DNA from: Bacteroides sp. CAG:927
Lineage (GTDB): Bacteria > Bacteroidota > Bacteroidia > Bacteroidales > Muribaculaceae
Assembly (NCBI GenBank): GCA_000431155.1
Contig: HF985630.1
Coordinates: 1 to 11,850 of the forward strand
DNA: 11,850 nucleotides
Direction: 5' to 3'
Every line of letters begins with the position of its first letter. The first letter of the stretch is position 1. Both the position numbers and the translations under genes were made by a program. Under the pieces are notes generated by a model that was given only the letters and a program-made list of their open reading frames with translations, was not told the DNA's origin and made no database searches. Below are positions 6,637 to 11,850 of this stretch, one piece after another.

Positions 6637-8247
6637 ATGGCTGACTGTCATACTCCTCAGGGCACGTTTGATATCCCTGATGTGCCCGATTACATACCGC
6701 GTAGGTTGAAGCCGTGGCTGTTTATATTCTTTGTTCTGGTAATACAATTTTCCGGAGGTGTTTACCTTGCGGCTGCTTCGGATATGGTTGGTTCCACTGC
6801 TCTCATGCAGGAGGATATACTGATGGCCGGTTACGCTTCTCTCATAGGCATGGCTATAAATTTTGCGGTGATGTTCCGCATCAAATTCCGGTTTTCCAAC
6901 CGCACCCAGCTGCTCACGGCCGGAGCGGTGCTGATTGCGGCAAATATGATTTGCGCAAGCACTACTTCGGTGCCGGTGCTTGTGATTACATGCCTTGTGG
7001 CCGGATGGTTCAGAATGCAGGCCACGTTTGCCTGTAACTCTACCATACAGCTGTGGCTTACACCGGTGCGTGACATGTCGGTGTTTTTCTGTTATGTGTA
7101 TATTGTGGTGGACGGTGTGATACAGCTCAGTGGTATCGCCACTGTTTACGCTTCATTTTTCTCGCAGTGGGAGTATATGCACTGGATTATGATAGGAATG
7201 CTTGCACTCATGATGCTCATGGTCCTGATTTTTGTAAGGGCCGTGCGTACTCCGATGTATATTCCCTTGCTTGGTATCGACTGGATAGGCGCGTTGTTGT
7301 GGACCGGGTTTATGATCTGTTTCACTTTCATATGTGTATATGGAAATTATTTTGACTGGTGGAATGCATCTGAAATATGCAGAGCCACGCTGCTCGGCGT
7401 TGTATGCCTTGGCATAAATTTGTGGCGAGCTACTTTTCTCCACCATCCTTATATATCATTTCAGGCAATGAAAAATCACAATGTGCTCCGCGCCACCGGA
7501 ATATATCTGGTGTTCTTCACGCTCGTTGCCACAGAGCATGTATTTGAGCACTCTTATGCCGCCAATATACTCGGGTTTGATGAAACCAATCTGATTGATC
7601 TCAACTGGTATGTGCTTGCCGGAATAGTGGTTGGGTGCGGGTTCACTTATGTCACGTTTGCCCGCAGAAAATGGAGGTACAAGACTATGACTTCTATCGC
7701 ATTTGCTCTCGCTATAGTGTATCTTGCATATTTCTATTTCTTCATAGATTATGGTGTAGAGAAAGAGATGCTGTTTGTTCCCCTGTTTTCCCGTGGTGCA
7801 GCCGCCGTCATTATATCCATTGTGTTTCTGACATCTATAGTGCAGAGCGGGCTTCCGTTTCTGGTGTTTCCGCAGGCTCTTACCATCAATGGTTTTACCG
7901 GTGCAGTGATGGGCGCTACTTTAGGTCCGGCTATTATCGGAGAAATATTGAGGCATACGGTGGCAAAGAATATGTCGTTTATCGGCTCCCGATTGACCAA
8001 TTTGGATTTGGCTGCTGTTAATATGCCTTCGGAGCAGCTCTATGGCATGGCCCAAAGGCAGGTACTGGTAGTATCTATGAAGGAAATATATGGATGGCTG
8101 CTGATTGCGGCACTTGTGTCGCTGACAGTGATTCTTGTCAGTTACAGCCATGTGCGTCCATGGGCCATATTCCCAAAATGGAAAACATTGCGCCGTGCTT
8201 TGCGGGGCATGATCAGGTTGCAGAAACGCGAAAAAGAGGTCTGTTGA
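6637..8247 (+). CDS. EmrB-like MFS multidrug transporter (14 membrane segments)
   Basis: A 536-residue inner-membrane pump of the major facilitator superfamily, DHA2/EmrB type, expected to drive drug or metabolite export with protons. About fourteen hydrophobic segments can be counted, starting at 26-47 and ending with GWLLIAALVSLTVILVSY. A basic, cytoplasmic tail (KTLRRALRGMIRLQKREKE) follows. The loop between segments 2 and 3 (about 79-92, FRIKFRFSNRTQ) should carry MFS motif A, GxLaDrxGrk, but the Gly and Asp are absent and only basic residues remain. The family call therefore rests on operon position, topology and length more than on motifs. The gene starts 1 bp after the adaptor stop, so the three pump genes form one transcription unit. 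Function as an efflux pump is strongly supported by context; the substrate is unknown. Confidence 0.88.
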   Translation: MADCHTPQGTFDIPDVPDYIPRRLKPWLFIFFVLVIQFSGGVYLAAASDMVGSTALMQEDILMAGYASLIGMAINFAVMFRIKFRFSNRTQLLTAGAVLIAANMICASTTSVPVLVITCLVAGWFRMQATFACNSTIQLWLTPVRDMSVFFCYVYIVVDGVIQLSGIATVYASFFSQWEYMHWIMIGMLALMMLMVLIFVRAVRTPMYIPLLGIDWIGALLWTGFMICFTFICVYGNYFDWWNASEICRATLLGVVCLGINLWRATFLHHPYISFQAMKNHNVLRATGIYLVFFTLVATEHVFEHSYAANILGFDETNLIDLNWYVLAGIVVGCGFTYVTFARRKWRYKTMTSIAFALAIVYLAYFYFFIDYGVEKEMLFVPLFSRGAAAVIISIVFLTSIVQSGLPFLVFPQALTINGFTGAVMGATLGPAIIGEILRHTVAKNMSFIGSRLTNLDLAAVNMPSEQLYGMAQRQVLVVSMKEIYGWLLIAALVSLTVILVSYSHVRPWAIFPKWKTLRRALRGMIRLQKREKEVC

Positions 8248-8252
8248 CATGC

Positions 8253-8282
8253 GTGTCAGTTGAAAGTGTCAGTTTGGCAGTT
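8253..8282 (+). repeat. Short direct repeats after the MFS gene
   Basis: GTGTCAGTT occurs at 8253-8261 and again at 8266-8274, and a near copy TGGCAGTT follows at 8275-8282. The first copy also pairs weakly with TGACA at 8245-8249 across the stop codon. No T tract follows, so this is not a terminator; a protein-binding role is possible but unproven. Confidence 0.3.
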
Positions 8283-8295
8283 GGTTAACGCTTTG

Positions 8296-8315
8296 ATAAT
8301 TAATTGTGTAATTAT
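8296..8315. promoter_or_regulatory. A/T-rich inverted repeat over the dnaK -33 region
   Basis: ATAATTA at 8296-8302 and TAATTAT at 8309-8315 are perfect inverted arms around ATTGTG, followed by a run of Ts. The right arm covers the place where the -33 element of the dnaK promoter should be (about 8312-8315). It could be an operator, or a weak A/T-only terminator for the efflux operon. No other terminator separates the two units. Confidence 0.3.
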
Positions 8316-8334
8316 TTTTCAACCATTTTGGCAT

Positions 8335-8342
8335 TAAATTTG
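8335..8342 (+). promoter_or_regulatory. Putative -7 element of the dnaK promoter
   Basis: TAAATTTG matches TAnnTTTG exactly. The -33 element is poor (TTA at 8312-8314 with a 20-bp spacer). Transcription would begin near 8349-8350, giving a leader of about 85 nt. No sigma-32-type site or CIRCE palindrome was seen. Confidence 0.5.
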
Positions 8343-8351
8343 TTTTTAGTA

Positions 8352-8393
8352 TATCCGAAAGCGAGAAATCGCCGAGAGAACAACTTCGTGATA
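8352..8393 (+). promoter_or_regulatory. Foldable 5' leader of dnaK mRNA
   Basis: TATCCGAA (8352-8359) can pair with TTCG-T-GATA (8385-8393), an 8-bp stem with one bulged T. Inside it, GCGA (8361-8364) and TCGC (8369-8372) form a small hairpin capped by GAAA, a GNRA tetraloop. The structure would start within a few nucleotides of the mRNA 5' end. It ends about 40 nt before the ATG in a very A/T-rich stretch. Pairing is seen in the sequence; folding and function are inferred. Confidence 0.35.
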
Positions 8394-8433
8394 ATTAAAA
8401 ATAAATTATATAACCTAAAAATTCAAACTAATT

Positions 8434-10338
8434 ATGGGAAAGATTATCGGTATTGACCTTGGCACCACCAACTCTTGCGTGGCTGTTCTTGAAGGTAACG
8501 ATCCTGTTGTGATTCCTAATAGCGAAGGTCGCAACACCACTCCTTCGGTAGTGGCTTTTGTGGACGGCGGCGAACGCAAGGTAGGCGACCCTGCAAAGCG
8601 TCAGGCAATTACCAACCCCAAACGTACCATCTACTCTATCAAGCGTTTCATGGGTGAAACCTATGATCAGGTTAAGAACGAAATAGAACGTGTGCCTTAT
8701 AAAGTGGTGCGCGCTGACAACAATACTCCTCGTGTGGATATTGACGGCCGTGAATACACTCCTCAGGAAATTTCGGCCATGATTCTTCAGAAAATGAAGA
8801 AAACCGCTGAAGATTATCTCGGCCAGTCTGTAACCGAGGCCGTTATCACAGTGCCCGCTTACTTCAACGACTCACAGCGTCAGGCAACTAAGGAAGCTGG
8901 TGAAATTGCTGGTCTTACCGTAAAGCGTATTGTAAATGAACCTACCGCAGCTGCCCTTGCTTACGGTCTTGACAAGACCAACAAGGATCAGAAAATTGCC
9001 GTGTTTGACCTCGGTGGCGGTACATTCGATATTTCGATCCTTGAACTTGGCGACGGCGTGTTTGAAGTAAAATCTACCAATGGTGATACCCACCTTGGCG
9101 GTGACGATTTTGACCACGTGATCATTGACTGGCTTGCTGATGAATTCCAGAAAGAAGAAGGCGTTGACCTCCGTCAGGATCCTATGGCCCTTCAGCGCCT
9201 GAAAGAAGCTGCCGAAAAAGCTAAGATTGAGCTTTCAAGCACCACCAGCACCGAAATCAACCTGCCGTACATAATGCCTGTTAACGGTATTCCAAAGCAC
9301 TTGGTTAAGACCCTTACCCGTGCTAAGTTCGAGCAGCTTGCCGACAAACTTATTCAGGCTACCATCAAGCCTTGCGAACAGGCATTGAAAGATGCAGGCC
9401 TCACACCCAAGGATATTGACGAGGTTATTCTCGTCGGTGGTTCTACCCGTATCCCCGCTATCCAGCAAATCGTAGAGAAATTCTTTGGCAAAGCTCCTTC
9501 CAAGGGCGTTAACCCCGATGAAGTTGTGGCCGTAGGTGCTGCTATTCAGGGCGGTGTGCTTTCTGGCGATGTTAAGGATGTGCTTCTGCTTGATGTTGTG
9601 CCTCTGTCAGTAGGTATTGAAACTCTCGGCGGTGTGATGACCAAGCTTATTGAAGCCAACACCACTATTCCTACCCGTAAGAGTGAAGTGTTCTCTACCG
9701 CTGCCGACAATCAGCCTTCAGTTGACATCCACGTGCTTCAGGGCGAGCGTCCTATGGCTGCCGACGACAAGACTCTTGGCAAGTTCCATCTTGACGGCAT
9801 TGCTCCCGCACCCCGTGGCATACCGCAGATTGAAGTTACATTTGAAATCGACGCCAACGGTATTCTCAACGTATCGGCCAAAGATAAAGCTACCGGTAAA
9901 GAGCAGAGCATACGCATTGAGGCATCAAGCGGTTTGACTGATGCAGAAATCAAGCGTATGAAAGATGAGGCTGCCGCAAATGCCGAGGCTGATGCCAAGG
10001 AAAAAGAGCGTGTGGACAAACTCAACCAAGCCGACGCTATGATATTCCAAACCGAGAAACAGCTTAACGAACTCGGCGACAAGATTCCTGCCGACAAGAA
10101 AGCTCCTATTGAAACAGCTCTTGCACGACTCAAAGAGGCTCACAAGGCTGCCGATATCGCCGGTATTGATGCCGCAATCAAGGACATTGAAGCAGCATTT
10201 GGCGCAGCACAGCAGGAAATCCTCAATGCGCAGGCACAGGCCCAGCAGGGTGGTGCTCAGGCAGGTCCCACCCCCGGCCCTCAGCCCGGCAACGGACAGG
10301 ACGGTCCCGTAGATGTTGACTTCGAGGAAGTGAAATAA
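8434..10338 (+). CDS. dnaK: Chaperone protein DnaK (Hsp70)
   Basis: A 634-residue cytoplasmic Hsp70, full length and typical for Bacteroidetes. It binds exposed hydrophobic peptides in an ATP-driven cycle with DnaJ and GrpE. The ATPase domain covers about 1-380: GIDLGTTNS (6-14) holds the phosphate-1 loop, IVNEPTAAALAYG the connect region, DLGGGTFD (192-199) the phosphate-2 loop and VGGSTRIP the adenosine site. The linker VLLLD lies at 383-387. The substrate-binding beta domain and helical lid follow, then a Q/A/G/P-rich disordered tail from about 600, ending in EEVK. The ATG at 8434 begins the conserved MGKIIGIDLG, so the start is certain. grpE and dnaJ are not adjacent. The gene has its own promoter and terminator. 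Its codon use looks more regular than its neighbours', as expected for a highly expressed gene. Confidence 0.99.
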   Translation: MGKIIGIDLGTTNSCVAVLEGNDPVVIPNSEGRNTTPSVVAFVDGGERKVGDPAKRQAITNPKRTIYSIKRFMGETYDQVKNEIERVPYKVVRADNNTPRVDIDGREYTPQEISAMILQKMKKTAEDYLGQSVTEAVITVPAYFNDSQRQATKEAGEIAGLTVKRIVNEPTAAALAYGLDKTNKDQKIAVFDLGGGTFDISILELGDGVFEVKSTNGDTHLGGDDFDHVIIDWLADEFQKEEGVDLRQDPMALQRLKEAAEKAKIELSSTTSTEINLPYIMPVNGIPKHLVKTLTRAKFEQLADKLIQATIKPCEQALKDAGLTPKDIDEVILVGGSTRIPAIQQIVEKFFGKAPSKGVNPDEVVAVGAAIQGGVLSGDVKDVLLLDVVPLSVGIETLGGVMTKLIEANTTIPTRKSEVFSTAADNQPSVDIHVLQGERPMAADDKTLGKFHLDGIAPAPRGIPQIEVTFEIDANGILNVSAKDKATGKEQSIRIEASSGLTDAEIKRMKDEAAANAEADAKEKERVDKLNQADAMIFQTEKQLNELGDKIPADKKAPIETALARLKEAHKAADIAGIDAAIKDIEAAFGAAQQEILNAQAQAQQGGAQAGPTPGPQPGNGQDGPVDVDFEEVK

Positions 10339-10345
10339 CCCATCA

Positions 10346-10363
10346 ATTTAGAAATATCTAAAT
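10346..10363 (+). repeat. Small hairpin between the dnaK stop and its terminator
   Basis: ATTTAGA (10346-10352) and TCTAAAT (10357-10363) are perfect inverted arms around AATA. It is A/T-rich and lacks a T tract, so it is probably an accessory 3'-end structure rather than the terminator itself. Confidence 0.35.
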
Positions 10364-10370
10364 CCATACA

Positions 10371-10411
10371 AATGGAGTGTAGCCCTAACCGGTTACGCTC
10401 CATTTTCTTTT
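10371..10411 (+). terminator. Intrinsic terminator of dnaK
   Basis: A 14-bp stem pairs 10371-10384 with 10391-10404 around CTAACC. Two pairs are G-T wobbles. It runs directly into TTCTTTTATT. The hairpin begins 32 bp after the dnaK stop and is the clearest terminator in the window. Confidence 0.85.
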
Positions 10412-10448
10412 ATTCTGATTGCTGCAAAAATTACTGCTAATTTGGAAA

Positions 10449-10488
10449 TGCGACAAAAACATGTTTTTTTTGTCGCAAAATTTGCGAC
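10449..10488. promoter_or_regulatory. Three TGCGAC half-sites, candidate operator of the fic gene
   Basis: TGCGAC occurs at 10449-10454, inverted at 10472-10477 (GTCGCA) and direct again at 10483-10488. The first two form 11-bp perfect inverted arms (10449-10459 and 10467-10477). The last two form an 8-bp inverted repeat with one central base (10472-10488). The cluster ends 34 bp before the fic ATG and touches the likely promoter. This is the pattern of an operator with overlapping dimer sites, perhaps for the winged helix of the Fic protein itself. The first pair could also form an RNA hairpin. Confidence 0.5.
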
Positions 10489-10496
10489 GTAAATTG
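10469..10496 (+). promoter_or_regulatory. Weak candidate promoter of the fic gene
   Basis: TAAATTG at 10490-10496 is one T short of the -7 consensus. TTTG at 10469-10472 lies 17 bp upstream, shorter than the 20 bp seen at the other promoters. A rival -7, TAATTTG at 10438-10444, is equally imperfect; with it, the half-site cluster would lie in the transcribed leader. Confidence 0.3.
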
Positions 10497-10522
10497 AAGC
10501 ATTTCGACGCACCAATCATATT

Positions 10523-11701
10523 ATGTATATCCACGAAAGGAAAAATTGGACTTCATTCCGATGGGATGCCTCCCGGCTGACGGCCATTCTTGAGGAAGTG
10601 AATCGTAAGCAAGGATTGTTGTATGGCAGGCTTGCCGCGCTTGGCTTTGACTGTAAATTAAAAGCAATGGCCGAAAATTTGGCCAGCGATGTGGTCCACT
10701 CTTCAGAAATAGAAGGTATCCGTTTGAATGTGGACGAAGTACGTTCCTCAATAGCCCGAAGATTGGGAATCGAAAATGTCAGACAGACAGCGCCGTCACA
10801 TTATATAGATTCTGTCGTAGCCGTTATGCTCGATGCTGTCAACAATTATGACCAGATACTGACTAAAGAGAAGATTTGCGCTTGGCAGGCAGCATTTTCC
10901 CCAACAGGCTTCAGCGAAGGGTCGGAGATAGAAATAGGCCGCTATCGTACACACGAGGAACATATCATATCGGGCGTTCTCGGAAAAGAGAAAATACATT
11001 ATATTGCACCGTCGCCTCACCTTGTAGAAAAAGAAATGGCCCGATTCCTTGATTGGTTTAACGGCCAAGAAGATATCAATTCTGTTATTCGGTCGGCTAT
11101 TGCACATTTTTGGTTTGTCAGCATCCATCCATTTGAAGATGGTAACGGTAGGCCGGCGCGCATAATTTCAGATATGCTTCTAGCTCGCGCTGATAAAAGC
11201 GAATTCCGGTTTTATAATATATCTTCTCAGATAAATAGAGATAAAAAACATTATTATGATGTTTTGGAAAAGTCTCAGCATGGCGACGGTGATATCACAG
11301 AATGGATAGGCTGGTATGCCAGAACATTATCGTCTGCGCTTGATGAAGCAGGAAATATCGTCAGCACAATTTTAAACAAGAGCTTCTTCTGGCAAAAGGT
11401 TTCGTCAGTTCCTCTTAGTCAGAGACAAACCAATATATTAAATTTGTTTCTTGACGGTTATGAAGCAAAAATAACGTCCAAAACATGGGCTACGCTGGCA
11501 AAATGTTCTAAAGACACGGCGATAAGAGACATTCAAGATCTTGTAATTAAAGGCATTCTCAGAGAAGATATTCCCGGTGCGAAGCGTCCAAGTTATTCGA
11601 TAATCTACAATCCTGAAGACATCTCAAAATATTTTTCTGAAATCAGTATCGTAGAGAAAACGGATACCACTACATCAAAGCAACTTACAAAAAGAAACTG
11701 A
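10523..11701 (+). CDS. Fic-family protein adenylyltransferase with winged-helix C-terminus
   Basis: A 392-residue Fic protein of the three-part type common in gut Bacteroidetes. The N-terminal Fic/DUF4172-like region (about 3-110) carries the class II inhibitory motif (S/T)xxxE(G/N) as Ser60-x3-Glu64-Gly65. This glutamate is known to fold over the active site and hold the enzyme off. The Fic core (about 115-225) has an intact motif HPFEDGNGRPAR (202-213), including catalytic His202, Asp206 for the metal and Arg210/Arg213 for the nucleotide phosphates, so AMP transfer onto a protein hydroxyl is expected. A winged helix (about 298-370) suggests DNA binding. The ATG at 10523 gives the usual N-terminus. 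A cluster of inverted half-sites lies just upstream. No antitoxin gene is adjacent, as expected for class II. The target is unknown. The 3' half looks more A+T-rich than the neighbours, which hints at acquisition. The last 25 or so residues look non-conserved. Confidence 0.9.
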   Translation: MYIHERKNWTSFRWDASRLTAILEEVNRKQGLLYGRLAALGFDCKLKAMAENLASDVVHSSEIEGIRLNVDEVRSSIARRLGIENVRQTAPSHYIDSVVAVMLDAVNNYDQILTKEKICAWQAAFSPTGFSEGSEIEIGRYRTHEEHIISGVLGKEKIHYIAPSPHLVEKEMARFLDWFNGQEDINSVIRSAIAHFWFVSIHPFEDGNGRPARIISDMLLARADKSEFRFYNISSQINRDKKHYYDVLEKSQHGDGDITEWIGWYARTLSSALDEAGNIVSTILNKSFFWQKVSSVPLSQRQTNILNLFLDGYEAKITSKTWATLAKCSKDTAIRDIQDLVIKGILREDIPGAKRPSYSIIYNPEDISKYFSEISIVEKTDTTTSKQLTKRN

Positions 11702-11850
11702 AGATTAGTGAAAGAATCTTACAACTTGATGCCGAACGGTTCGGAAGAGGGGATCTGCCGTTAGAGAATCTGCTTGTCAAATATTGCTCATATTTAAGAT
11801 TAGATTAGTAAACTCAATACTTCGGTTATTTTTTAGTGGCTCCGAGGAGC
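11702..11850. other. Tail of the window without a supported gene
   Basis: No complete gene is seen. A frame without a start codon is open from 11641 to a TAG at 11806-11808 and crosses the fic stop in the -1 phase. Short inverted repeats are present: AAGATT/AATCTT at 11701-11720, a 13-bp odd-centred palindrome CCGAACGGTTCGG at 11732-11744, and GCTCC/GGAGC at 11839-11850, cut by the window end. A small TTCG-capped hairpin near 11816-11830, followed by Ts, might be a weak terminator. Confidence 0.35.

Noticed and set aside
10449..10477. TGCGAC inverted repeat read as a second dnaK terminator
   Set aside because: The T run lies inside the loop and arm rather than after the stem, and a better terminator is present at 10371-10411.
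10449..10488. CRISPR-like repeats before fic
   Set aside because: Only three 6-base half-sites in mixed orientation, with no spacers of even length; an operator fits better.
11839..11850. GCTCCGAGGAGC at the window end as part of a tRNA or attachment site
   Set aside because: No tRNA arms or acceptor pairing are visible and the window ends here; a 5-bp hairpin alone supports neither.

Overview
The window comes from a Bacteroidales-type chromosome, probably a gut relative of Bacteroides/Muribaculaceae (the order is well supported, the family is a guess). The reasons are: start codons preceded by A/T-rich sequence rather than Shine-Dalgarno sites; repeated matches to the Bacteroidetes promoter form, TTG or TTTG, 20 bp, then TAnnTTTG; a DnaK ending in EEVK with no grpE or dnaJ beside it; and a TolC/EmrA/EmrB-type operon. 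Every gene I can support lies on the + strand.

Layout. (1) 61-1102: a Crp/Fnr-type regulator followed by a 56-residue 2[4Fe-4S] ferredoxin, each with its own promoter, closed by a hairpin terminator. (2) 1103-1435: a gap with no convincing gene. (3) 1436-4004: a two-gene membrane unit, an LTA-synthase-like alkaline-phosphatase-superfamily enzyme with five membrane segments and a PAP2 phosphatase 9 bp behind it. Both should act on lipid or polyprenyl phosphates at the outer face of the inner membrane. (4) 4005-8247: a tripartite drug-efflux operon. It has the best promoter in the window, a 14-bp palindrome over the -33 element, a leader of about 210 nt, then an outer-membrane TolC-type channel, an EmrA-type adaptor and a 14-segment EmrB-type MFS pump. 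The reading frames overlap by 4 bp or are 1 bp apart. (5) 8248-10404: dnaK with its own promoter, a foldable 5' leader and a strong terminator. (6) 10405-11701: a class II Fic adenylyltransferase with an N-terminal inhibitory motif and a C-terminal winged helix, preceded by a cluster of three TGCGAC half-sites. (7) 11702-11850: a tail with no supported gene.

How the genes work together. Three units concern the cell envelope or stress: lipid/glycan phosphate remodelling, drug export and protein folding. The regulator and ferredoxin suggest redox or energy control. The Fic gene looks like an independent accessory gene; its 3' half looks more A+T-rich by eye.

I did not find a clear unknown multi-gene system. 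The gene families are familiar. The points most worth checking are regulatory: the half-site cluster before fic, the palindrome over the efflux promoter, the foldable dnaK leader, and the almost leaderless start of the LTA-synthase-like gene. No CRISPR array, tRNA, rRNA, insertion sequence or integrase was seen.
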